From assembly GCA_950097015.1 (NCBI GenBank), contig CATNEN010000034.1, positions 324,501-388,500 on the forward strand: DNA of 64,000 nucleotides. The letters run 5' to 3'. Below the pieces are notes generated by a model, which searched no databases, was not told the DNA's origin, and worked only from the letters and a program-made list of their open reading frames with translations. Both the position numbers and the translations under genes were made by a program. Below, piece by piece: positions 11,068 through 20,589 of the stretch. Numbering within the stretch: position 1 is the stretch's first letter; each line of letters starts with the position of its first letter. The DNA comes from Macrostomum hystrix (taxonomy: Eukaryota > Platyhelminthes > Macrostomidae).

Positions 11068-11637
11068 ATGCCCAATCAAAGTAGTTCTGTCCTACTGACG
11101 CTGGTCCTGCTGGCAGTCTGTCTAGCTCTGCCTCTTGTAGCCTCGCGACGCGTTGTCAGCCAAAGCTCGTGGGTTTGGCTGAAGAATGTGCGAACTGGGA
11201 AGCACATTTGCGTGACTCTTGATATGCACAACACTCCGGCGATACACTTAGATAAATATTGGGCAAGAAAAAGACCAAGGAAATTTTTGGACGTCTCAAC
11301 CACAAAGTCAGCCTCATTCCTATTCGAAGACGCCTGGCATGGTTATAAGAAGATTCACATCGGTTATTCTCGTCGTGATAAGGAGATCTACGCACAATGC
11401 GGCAACGAGGACACAATCTACCTTAGAGAAGGAGACAATGATCGTGGTCAGATGTGGTTCATTGTGAATCAGAACAATTCTACGCAAATCAAAGATGGCG
11501 ACATTGTGACCATCAGGAACATGTTCTGGACCAACGCCTACATGGTTGATATATCGCCGGAAAAAACATCTCATAGCAGTATTGCTTGCAAGAACTTTGT
11601 TGCAGATAAATGGAAGGTCAAAATGATCAAATATTAA
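11068..11637 (+). CDS. Secreted protein of unknown family, paralogue 2 (189 aa, single exon)
   Basis: Paralogue of the 3764-4336 gene with the same TATA spacing, the same start and an identical first 34 codons, including the signal peptide. The mature parts differ at 26 residues and one single-codon deletion, while only four codons differ silently. Residues 98-104 of paralogue 1 (RFAHFCS) are all replaced (HIGYSRR here). The cysteine at 103 is lost, but a new one appears at 48, so the mature protein still has three cysteines (48, 111, 174). The sequon region reads NQNNST, giving two overlapping N-glycosylation sites. Poly(A) signal AATAAA follows at 11655. Both copies look intact and expressed in the same way. 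Function is unknown; a beta-trefoil-like fold is possible but unproven. Confidence 0.85.
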   Translation: MPNQSSSVLLTLVLLAVCLALPLVASRRVVSQSSWVWLKNVRTGKHICVTLDMHNTPAIHLDKYWARKRPRKFLDVSTTKSASFLFEDAWHGYKKIHIGYSRRDKEIYAQCGNEDTIYLREGDNDRGQMWFIVNQNNSTQIKDGDIVTIRNMFWTNAYMVDISPEKTSHSSIACKNFVADKWKVKMIKY

Positions 11638-11654
11638 GACCCGGAACACTTTGA

Positions 11655-11660
11655 AATAAA
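11655..11660 (+). terminator. Polyadenylation signal of secreted-protein gene 2
   Basis: AATAAA 17 bp after the stop, identical context to gene 1. Confidence 0.75.
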
Positions 11661-12051
11661 CTGCTCTAGTCAGTTGTTCGAATCGTGGTGCAAAATCTTT
11701 ATTTTAGCTGAAATCTCATTTTATTTTCTTCACATGACTAATAATTAAAAAGGCAAAATACTCCATTTTAAACTGTGAGAAGCCAAGTATAAATTGCAAC
11801 AAAAATGTTGGAATTAAAATCTAATTGCTAAAATCCAGCGCGTTAGAAGATGGGCAAAGTTGAGCCAAGTAAATACGAGTAAGTAACGCGTAAATGAAAT
11901 CTTACTTTCAGTCAACCAAGGACTGTAATTATGAAAGTTCATTGTGAAGGCATGCCGTTTTTGAAGCAAAGAAAGTTACAGGGCCAGTGCTTTTGAGGTT
12001 TTTTACTGTCTTTAAAACGACAGCAAAATAATTATCTAAAAAATAAATTCT
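11661..12051. other. Downstream flank of gene 2, no gene seen
   Basis: Counterpart of 4360-4740. No gene, RNA or regulatory element recognised. Confidence 0.6.
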
Positions 12052-12378
12052 CTAGGTCTACTGTCTCATCTATTCTCTAGGTCTACTGTCTCATCTATTC
12101 TCTAGGTCTACTGTCTCATCTATTCTCTAGGTCTACTGTCTCATCTATTCTCTAGGTCTACTGTCTCATCTATTCTCTAGGTCTACTGTCTCATCTATTC
12201 TCTAGGTCTACTGTCTCATCTATTCTCTAGGTCTACTGTCTCATCTATTCTCTAGGTCTACTGTCTCATCTATTCTCTAGGTCTGCTGTCTCATCTATTC
12301 TCTAGGTCCACTGTCTCATCTATTCTCTAGGTCTACTGTCTCATCTATTCTCTAGGTCTACTGTCCCATCTATTCTCT
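12052..12378. repeat. 25-bp minisatellite, about 13 copies (unit 2)
   Basis: Same unit as 4741-4843, expanded about threefold and nearly homogeneous. The last four copies carry the same variants (CTGCTG, CCACTG, CTACTGTCCC) as the four copies of unit 1, so growth was at the left side. Confidence 0.93.
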
Positions 12379-12893
12379 GTTCACATTAACTTTAATATTG
12401 TCGTCTGTTTTGGTCTGTTAAGATAGAAGCGAATTTAATCTGGATAACAAGGCACTGTCATTCCATCTGCAACGAATTTTGACATTCGAGGTTTATTAGG
12501 CTCTACCCAGACAAAAAATTCTTTTTATAGCATTCAAAATTATTGCTAAATTCCTTGCATGGATCCATGCGTCGATGAACAAGTGACGTCACTGGAGCTG
12601 TGTTGATTGGTACAGAATAAATTAGATCGATTTCAATTGAATATTGCCTAGGTTTCTCTTCAATGTGTCCAGTGAGAAATAAGCGCTCGGTTGTTTGGCA
12701 TTTTCTGGGCTTGACCTTCACCAGTCGCTGGTGCAGTCAGCTTAGCCTATGCAAATACTTGCCTATTTTGGTTCACTGTCTCTGTTCTGATTTTGATGAT
12801 TTCACTTAGAAGAGCTCCTAGATGAGATGCTAGTCAAGATGGTTTATGGATGATTGACTCACTGTTGACTATAGACATGGATCGATAGACGAT
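12379..12893. other. Linker between 25-bp array and SINE (unit 2), no gene seen
   Basis: Counterpart of 4844-5380; nothing recognisable. Confidence 0.55.
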
Positions 12894-12905
12894 TGATTCA
12901 CGGAT

Positions 12906-13147
12906 GATCGGTTTTATAATAGTAGTCATTTTTGCAGGAGGGCAATGACACATAATTTGAGGACACTAGACCCGCAGCCAGCGAGGAGGCAAATCTGCCC
13001 ATTTCGCTGACTCCTGAGCACACACGCACACAGATACTGTACGCAGGCACGCTCACACAGGTGTGTACATCTGCCCTAACTATCTCATTGTAACAAAGCC
13101 CTGACTTTGTGAGAGGCAAACGCGTTATCCGCTCCGCCACTCCCCCC
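12906..13147 (-). mobile_element. tRNA-derived SINE with internal deletion, copy in unit 2
   Basis: Same element, same deletion and same position in the unit as 5393-5634. Flanks TGATTCACGGAT (12894-12905) and TGGCTCGCAGAT (13148-13159) are decayed target-site duplicates. The shared position shows it was carried along by the segmental duplication. Confidence 0.8.
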
Positions 13148-13467
13148 TGGCTCGCAGATAATTGACTGACAAAATGGATTGACAGACATTTCAATGTCAA
13201 GCGATCACAGTTCGATCCATACTGTGACCAAATTACGTGTCAATCCATCTTGTCACTCAATTGACTTGTCAAATCCAAATTCTAGCCGCTGCTGCAGCCT
13301 TGAATTCGTTGACAAAACTCAAGTTGCCTCTGTGCTTTTTGCGCTTGGGATTCTTTGCATTGTATTTGGTGGGATAAAATCAGGCCGGCTGGTTACTGTA
13401 GATGATCACCAAAAAAAGATCAGAAAATTGCAGAAAGCCGCTGCAACAGGGTAAGCGCTACAGTAGA

Positions 13468-13732
13468 GGGCATTGCTGTATTGCTGTAAAAGCTTTCTGT
13501 GATCAAAAGGCCGGATAGGTCGACCACAGAGAATCCGGAAGAAACTTTGCAGTGCATGCTCAATCACTTCTTCCCTACCGCACCGATTCAGCAGGGCCCG
13601 CCAGACCACTCTTCAGGGGGGCACGGCCTAGCACAGTCGATGATCACCAAGGACCCGATTGTCAGGGCTGCAAAGTCCTTCAATCCCTTTAATCCTAAAA
13701 GTGTGATTCGCTGATGATGCGACCGCGATTTT
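13468..13732 (+). pseudogene. Non-LTR retrotransposon pol fragment, copy 3
   Basis: Third copy of the fragment described at 5960, with the same internal TAA and the same TGA after PKSVIR. It leads into the shortest and most uniform 33-bp array. Confidence 0.5.
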
Positions 13733-13765
13733 CGCGGGCCCCTTGGCGGACGTCACCAGGGACAT

Positions 13766-14137
13766 AGTGGAACAGCAGTGCAACTCGGATCTGCTCATAG
13801 TGGAACAGCAGTGCAACTCGGATCTGCTCATAGTGGAACAGCAGTGCAACTCGGATCTGCTCATAGTGGAACAGCAGTGCAACTCGGATCTGCTCATAGT
13901 GGAACAGCAGTGCAACTCGGATCTGCTCATAGTGGAACAGCAGTGCAACTCGGATCTGCTCATAGTGGAACAGCAGTGCAACTCGGATCTGCTCATAGTG
14001 GAACAGCAGTGCAACTCGGATCTGCTCATAGTGGAACAGCAGTGCAACTCGGATCTGCTCATAGTGGAACAGCAGTGCAACTCGGATCTGCTCATAGTGG
14101 AACAGCAGTGCAACTCGGATCTGCTCATAGTGGAACA
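13766..14137. repeat. 33-bp minisatellite, array 3 of 3, homogeneous
   Basis: About eleven almost perfect copies of the CAGCAGTGCAA-type unit, with none of the higher-order variants of arrays 1 and 2. The right end reads GATGCGAATTGAGCCATAAT. This resembles the right arm of the inverted repeat in the other arrays and marks the edge of the duplicated region. Confidence 0.95.
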
Positions 14138-14935
14138 GATGCGAATTGAGCCATAATTTGTGAAGGCTTTTAAACCGAAATTCAATATTTTCGTGATTAT
14201 TTTGAGTGGACGAAAAGCTATGAACCAAAAAGCACAAATCCTTTTCTTGGGCGGTTTTGTATTTAGACACTCATTCACACCGGCCTTTACTATGCTATAT
14301 GCTAAATCTAAAAGTAATGAAAATCCAACGCAAACAGTTAAATATAATTAACAGAATCGATATAATGAAATATATATTTGTCTACTGAATCAAGTCACCT
14401 TAATTAATGAGTACTAATGCCATCTATAGTGCAGAAACAATAGGTATTAACGAGCAATAACAAATGACTAAAACAGAGTTAGCTCTACTATAAAAATGAT
14501 TCTTTCAAAGTAAAGTGAAAAATAGAGACAATGATAAAAATACCGGGGCTAGATGGCAACACAGTTAGCAGTGTGAAATTGGATGACGAGAATAACTTAG
14601 TAACAAAACGTGAACGACTGGGCAAGGTGGGTGTTTGAATTTTCTATCAAAATATAGATAGAAATACAGTACTTATAGTATGTGGGTCGCAAGTATAATT
14701 AATAAGTAATGAGCATGGGCTAATTTCAAAAAAATCTCACACTAAATTCGTATCAGGCCACTTTTCGAGACATAATGAAACTGCTTTTAAGTAACCACCG
14801 ATTTCGTCAGAATTCGGCCAATCAAAGAAATCGTCGATTTTGTTAGGATTCGGCGATGTAATAGAAGCAAGTAAATATTAGTGGCCTACAGTTTAAAGCT
14901 AAGCATAATTCTGGCAAATTGCGGATTAACGTCAC
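14138..14935. other. Intergenic sequence, probably containing the FBPase 3' UTR
   Basis: A/T-rich single-copy sequence. A 63-codon frame at 14160-14351 has no supporting features. The part next to 14936 should be the 3' UTR of the minus-strand FBPase gene, but I see no canonical AATAAA on that strand. Confidence 0.5.
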
Positions 14936-17289
14936 TCAAGCAGCCATCTTGGCGTACAGATCCACAACGTCCTGCACATCGTCCTTGGAGCCCAAGAACA
15001 CAGGCGAGCGTTGGTGTATGTCAGTCGGTTGAATCTCCAGTATGCGACCGCGCCCGGTGGAAGCCTGCCCGCCTGCCTGCTCCATGATGAAGGCCATGGG
15101 GATGCATTCGTACAGCAGGCGCAGCTTGCCCTTAGGAGCATCCTTAGTGGCCGGGTACATGAATATGCCGCCGTAGCAGATGGTGCGGTGCACATCGGCA
15201 ACCATGCTGCCAATGTAACGAGCTCCGTAGAGCTGCTTGCCAGGCGGCGGGTACTTCTTGCTGTGCACATATGCCTTGACGGCTTCGTCCCAGGTGGACT
15301 CGTAAGACTCGTTGATTGAATAGATTTTGCCGCGCGGCTTCACGCGCATGTTGCGCTCGGTCAGAACGAATTCGCCTGCCAGGATTGGTTCATTCATCAT
15401 CACATATTATTAAAGGGTTAGGGGAAAAGAAGAAAAGATGCTAGGAGGCGAAACGGTGCCTACCAATGGAGGGGTCCAGCATGAAGCCATTGACGCCGCT
15501 GCCTAGGGACAGCACAACCATGGTGGCACTGCCGTACAAGGCGTAGCCGGCGGCAACAACCTTGTCTCCAGGCTGCAGGGCGTCATTTATGGTCACTGGG
15601 CCGTCGCTAAGGCGGCGAAATACACAGAAGATGCTGCCGATGGAGACCAGACAGTCAATGTTGGACGAGCCATCCAGTGGATCGAAGCACACAATATACT
15701 TGCCTTCGTGCTCAGAGTCCACCACAATCATATCCTTGTTCTCTTCAGAAACCATCGCGCACACTTTGAAAGTAGAGCTGAGCATATTGATGAAGAGGTC
15801 ATTGGCCAGTACATCAAGCTTTTTCACATCCTCACCCTGGACATTTTGGCCACCGGCCATGCCAAACCTGTGAGAGTGGATTAAACAAGAATATAATTTA
15901 ATTAGTTAAAGAAGAAATAGTCCAGTGATGATGCAAACAAAGGTAATCTGTACTGGGAAGGTTAAAATGTAACTTGCTTAAACATTTTTTGCATAATTAC
16001 CAAGGTCAAGAGACAAGAAAAAAAGTATTAAAAAGTATGATTGGCCAAAAAAATTGTGCTAGAAAAATTCAGTAGCCATTTAATTCTAATGGCTGTATGT
16101 TGATTATAATTTATAAAGGATATAAGAAATATATAATAGTAGCTAAAAACTATATTGCTATGACCCTTAGTCCAAATTGCAACCTTTTATGAGCCAAGTC
16201 TGAATGAAATGTATTCACTATTGTATTAGGTATTTTGTCTTGATGTTGATAGGCAGTTTTAGTAGGAGGATTGAGCAAGGAACACAAACTTTCTATTTAC
16301 AACGTTTGAATAGAATAGCTACATATGATTACTTCTCTTCTCCAAGGGAAAGCATGTTTAGAGTCTTTCGACATGCAATACCAAACCTTTCCAACAGTGT
16401 GATTCGATTTTTAGCCCATTAAAAATTATTTTAAAATACTTCAAGCTGGAGCTATAGCTACATGCTAGCAACATTTATTGACTTATAAATTAAACAACAA
16501 TAGCCAGGAGTATAGGATAAAAAATGATGTTTGTATTTGTAAGTCTATTTAGTATATGTAGTCTTAAAACTAAAATTTATATCTAAGTATTGTAGAATGA
16601 GAAAGTAATAAACTTTATATAATTAATTTAAAACTTAGATGGTAAATTATAGCATATAGTTAGCTAAATACCTAGCTAAATAGCTAAAATAGTTAGCTAA
16701 ATGAATTAAAAAAGCTAAGCTAGCCATCAACATTCAAAGTAAACTTTTTGGTGAGATAGACATGGACATAATATATACTTTGTCAACTAACACCTTTCTA
16801 AATATCTACATGGTGCTTTTGACCTTGTATTGTACTTTCATAGGGATAAAAGATAGCACTACAATAAAAAAATACATAGGGCCTAAAAAAGCATTACTGA
16901 AAAGTAAGGAAACTTAGTTAATGCATTTGAATTTTTTTTCGTGGCACAAATGTTTGACTTAAGTTACTATAAAAAAATAGCATTACCAGACCATCATGAC
17001 CTTCACCCGTACCCAAAGACCAAAGAAATTGTATTTAGCTAGCCAGCCAGCCCTTCATTTGTTGTCATTGGTTTTATATGCATAGATAGATATAGGCCCT
17101 ATACAAATTATTATGCTCTTACATTGAATTCATTCCAGCACGACGGACGGCTGATGAGAGGGCTTTTACAGCGGTGCAGATAGCAGTCATAATATTTGTA
17201 AAGTCGCCAGATGCCGATGCATGCTTTTTCTGTTCTTCGAGGATGAACCTCGTCAGAGTCATGCAGTTAGTATCGATTGGGGAGCTCAT
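14936..17289 (-). CDS. FBP1: Fructose-1,6-bisphosphatase, three exons, 336 aa, complete
   Basis: The enzyme hydrolyses fructose 1,6-bisphosphate to fructose 6-phosphate in cytosolic gluconeogenesis. The exons are 17289-17123, 15867-15464 and 15375-14936. They join as 167+404+440 = 1011 nt, ending in TGA, with GT/AG borders and introns of 1255 and 88 bp. The product starts [20 protein letters not shown] and matches vertebrate FBPase in order and length (about 338 aa). The metal site [10 protein letters not shown] and the signature [14 protein letters not shown] are intact. The AMP allosteric segment is largely kept (SGDFT after the first helix, GKYIVCF, FRR), so AMP inhibition is likely. The start codon is the only Met that gives the usual N-terminus. 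No TATA box is visible upstream, only a GT-rich CACCC-like stretch near 17355. Confidence 0.96.
15868..17122 (-). other. FBPase intron 1
   Basis: This 1255-bp A/T-rich intron carries many short TAGCTAAA-type repeats near 16660-16730 but no minisatellite. It contains only short open frames without known motifs, and I see no nested gene. Confidence 0.8.
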
Positions 17290-17750
17290 TTTATCTTAAT
17301 TTCGGTACAACAGAATGAAAAACGAGGTGTTCGTTTACTTTAGGAAATATCCAGGCCACACCCCCGCGGTAGACAGCAAAGTTACATGAAAAATACCGCG
17401 CATGCAAAACATGTTTTAATTAGATTTTTCGAAACACTAAGAATTTAAAAGCGGTAAAAAGAAACAAGTTAAAATATTTTTACATTTCTAAATTATTTTT
17501 TGTTACCAAAGAGATCTTTGTTATTCTCAATTAAATACGTTTCGGACAATTTAACGTGATTTTATTGTGCGTACAGCAATCCACAATTTTAACAATTGCT
17601 TTTCGTAGAGAAAAAAACTTTATTTAGTAAATTTATTGTTGGCAAAAAGCCTTAGACAAGCCTTAGGACCACCAAAAGTAATCTTTGTACAAACCGACTT
17701 GGAGCGCAAGAGGACATACATTTACTATCTAGCACACTAGCCGCTCTTGG
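17290..17750. other. FBPase upstream region
   Basis: This should hold the FBPase promoter and 5' UTR on the minus strand. A CCACACCCCCGC run near 17355 could bind Sp/KLF-type factors; this is inference only. No coding sequence is seen. Confidence 0.45.
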
Positions 17751-17751
17751 G

Positions 17752-17894
17752 TGTCAGAATTAATTTCCCTGATTGCGAATATACACGTGATTACGATTCA
17801 ACAAGAATTTGAGTTCTCACAAAATACAAAAATAGTCAGTCTGAGCTTGAATACTGTCTGAGACATCCGGTCTTAAAACTGAGCCCCATTGTTT
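17752..17894. repeat. Dispersed repeat, copy 1
   Basis: The segment from GTGTCAGAATTAATTTCCCT through GAGACATCCGGTCT to GAGCCCCATTG recurs at 19245-19384 with about 15% differences. It has no tRNA promoter boxes and no long frame. The family is unknown. Confidence 0.75.
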
Positions 17895-18570
17895 TCCCTC
17901 GAGAATTTATGCTTCCCCCTTGATAAATCATGCTTTCCCTCGATAACTTGTTCTTCCCCTGGATATTTCACGCTTTTCCTTTCGATAATTCATGCAAAGC
18001 CAGTTGAATAATCATGATATCCCTTGTTAATTTTGCTTTCCCTCTATAATTCACGCATTTACGGTGGAAATTTTTCTTCCCTTCGATGTCATGCTTTCTC
18101 CTTAATAATTAACGCTGATCCTTCCTCGATAATTCATACTTTCCCAAGATGGATCATGCTTTCCCCTTGATAATTCATGCTACCCGACTTGATAATGTTA
18201 TTTCTTCAATAGGTCGATCATGCCACATATTTCATGTCGATATTTCATGCTTTCTCTTTGATAATTCAGGATTCATTTACGATAATTTATTCATGCTTCC
18301 TCTTGGATAATTTATGCTATCCCTTCAATCATTCTATCCTCTTGAAAAAAGTGCTATACCCTTAAAGTATTATGTTATCCCCTGGAAATCTCTTTTTTCT
18401 CCAGGAAATCTCATGTGATATCCTACAAATCGTGATATTCCCTAAATGTCTAATGCTTTCCCCATTATTGTCATTTACTTGATATATCATATGCTGCTCA
18501 CCATCGTTATCTAGCGCTATATTCTAAAGTTTCATGTTTCCTTTGAATTATTATGCTTTTGAAATAAAGA
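17895..18570. repeat. Decayed ~20-bp minisatellite
   Basis: Many imperfect copies of a motif like TTGATAATTCATGCTTTCCC are spread over about 680 bp with indels and substitutions. It looks like an old array that has not been homogenised, unlike most arrays in the window. Confidence 0.75.
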
Positions 18571-19244
18571 AAAAAAATTATTGCTTCCCTGCTGGGTTTT
18601 GAATATTTTATAGCTTAGTTTCAAGTTTTAACGATTGCAGCAATGCTCGAAACACTTTTCTTAAGTTAAAAAATAATGCTAAAAGCTTGAAGCAATGCTT
18701 GACAAAATTAAAAAATTTAAAATGCTTAACGCTTTTAGCTGTTCTCAACAAATTTATAAACGCACGTACGGGTCGAAAAGCAGTGACGCAATCCTATTCA
18801 ATTGAGAGTATCGGGTCCTGTTCTGTGCTATATCAATGCACGCGCGGGCGAGAAAAAGCACCGAGGCAATCTAATAAAACTGACAGTGTCCGGCCCTATT
18901 CTAATTTAACCTTGTTTGGCCTCCTATTGAAAGCAATAGGAAAACTAGCTCGTTGTTCGAATATTTAATACCCTTGGCATTGAGACAGAATGATGAAATT
19001 GGATTAGTCTAATCCTAGGATAAATTGGCGCTTTTTGGAGAAAACAGGATAAAAATTGGTCAAATGGTTCAAACGGTAGATCGCCACAACAGTATATATA
19101 TAATATATACAAACTCAAGACATTTAGTATAGTAGGACTAGCACACTAAGCCCCCTTGGGGGGCACTACTGTTCAGACAAAAAATATTGTGTAATGCATA
19201 AGGAAAAAACACGCTTGAAAGTAAACAAAAACGAAAACTCATTT
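18571..19244. other. Gene-free sequence
   Basis: A/T-rich. A 93-codon frame at 18687-18968 has no family resemblance and no start or splice context I can support. A short TATATATAAT run lies near 19091. Confidence 0.45.
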
Positions 19245-19384
19245 TGTCAGTATTAATTTCCCTGATTCAGAATATACGTGACTGCGATTCAACAGGAATT
19301 TTATTCTTACAAAATACAAAAATAGTCAGGCTGAGCTTGAATACATTCTGAGACATCCGGTCTGTACACCAAGAGCCCCATTGG
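19245..19384. repeat. Dispersed repeat, copy 2
   Basis: Second copy of the 17752-17894 repeat, in the same orientation. Upstream of it, AGCACACTA followed by CTTGGG also matches the first copy, with an extra ~70 bp between them. Confidence 0.75.
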
Positions 19385-19454
19385 TGCAGAATTACACAAT
19401 TAACTTACATTTGATACAACTCAGCTTAATGCTACTCGTACTAAGGTACATTTG

Positions 19455-19665
19455 AATACTATCCCCCCCAACAGCAGAGAACTAATTAAATGTCCCCCCA
19501 GCAGCAGAGAACTAATTTCCCACCAGCAGCAGAGAATCAATGTTCCCCCAGCAGCAGAGAACTAATTTCCCCCAGCAGCAGAGAACTAATGTCCCACCAG
19601 CAGCAGAGAACTACGAGCGTAATGTCCCCCTAGGAGCAAAGAACCTATTTCCACCAAACAGAAGA
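19455..19665. repeat. Degenerate ~25-bp minisatellite (CAGCAGCAGAGAACTAAT)
   Basis: About seven imperfect copies of CCCCAGCAGCAGAGAACTAA occur here. A short open frame through it reflects the repeat and is not treated as a gene. Confidence 0.8.
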
Positions 19666-20035
19666 GATTCGAACCTTCATAATACCAGAATGGAGGCAAC
19701 TTGCAGGCTACCAAACCCCCAGCACGAAATATTTGCCCTCTTTCTTTGACAGGAAACCATTGCCCCCATATAGTAATTTGCTCAAAATTTGATTCCTACA
19801 CAACTTCGCTTTTTGTTTTTTGTTGTCGAGTAAAATAATTGTTAAAAATATATAAAATAAAAAAATCAGCACCCATAGATGGCCGGGCGCTTTTTATTAT
19901 TAATAATAATAATATAGCGTACAGAAACGATTTTACTCAGCCTAGCAGGCAGCAAATATCTCCTGTTAAATTTAGAAAACTGTTCGACTCCATTATACAT
20001 TGTTCAACATATTTGCAAACTTTTAGATGCATTTA
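19666..20035. other. Gene-free sequence
   Basis: A/T-rich with short TTATTAATAATAATA runs; nothing recognisable. Confidence 0.5.
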
Positions 20036-20215
20036 AAAAATGATTGGACACACTTGGAAAACTCTTGGACACGTTTAGAAAACTGTTAAACACATTAAAA
20101 AACTGTTAAACACGTTTAGAAAACTGTTGGACACATTTAGGAAACTGTTAAACACCTTTAGAAACCTGTTAAACATATTTAGAAAACTGTTAGACACAGT
20201 CGGTTCTAGTTAGAT
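20036..20215. repeat. Degenerate ~21-bp minisatellite (AAAACTGTTGGACACGTTTAG)
   Basis: About eight imperfect units with core GGACACATTTAGAAAACTGT occur here, with substitutions in almost every copy. Confidence 0.8.
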
Positions 20216-20290
20216 ACTTTAGATTTTAAAGTATTTTAAAGTAAGTAAAATTGAAAGATTTCAATTTTAGATAGAAAAATCAATTACGAA

Positions 20291-20314
20291 CAAGCAAGCA
20301 AGCAAGCAAGCAAG
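20291..20314. repeat. AAGC microsatellite
   Basis: Six CAAG tetranucleotides in a row. Confidence 0.9.
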
Positions 20315-20589
20315 ATTTTCATTTTTAGTATATTAGATTCTCGTAATCAGTGTAGCGGTAGCACTTTAGATTGATCTCGTTTATTCGCACTGGGACTTAC
20401 GACAATCAATGATTGGTCAGGCGTAGGAGCTCAATGGTAACAATAACTAGTAGCGAACACGAAATTGATAGGGCGAATAACAGTGCAATTAACAGTGGCC
20501 GGGACGAGAGACAGCGAGCGAAGGGAAGAGCGAAGGAGAAGAGCAGAGTAGTACAGAGAAGTGAGGCGCGAGCGGGCTCAGGAACCCTC
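20315..20589. other. Left flank of the macrosatellite
   Basis: Single-copy sequence ending in CTCTCTCTCTAAATATAC, where the first macrosatellite unit starts. A 61-codon frame (20413-20598) is not supported by any motif. Confidence 0.5.

Larger units (their letters stand above)
1..14137. repeat. Tandem segmental duplication, two units plus a partial third
   Basis: The sequence at position 1 recurs almost unchanged at 5986 and 13494. The order of parts is the same in each unit: pol fragment, 33-bp array, spacer, 22-bp array, secreted-protein gene, 25-bp array, SINE, linker. Unit 1 is 1-5985 (it continues to the left of the window), unit 2 is 5986-13493, and unit 3 stops after its 33-bp array near 14137. 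The length difference between units 1 and 2 (about 5985 versus 7508 bp) comes mainly from array copy number. Unique parts are roughly 97-100% identical by eye, so the duplication is young or is being homogenised. Confidence 0.93.

Noticed and set aside
135-14278. Frames with SELHCCSTMSR or EQQCNSDLLIV repeats over the 33-bp arrays
   Set aside because: The period is a multiple of three and open frames occur on both strands; unit variants change them freely.
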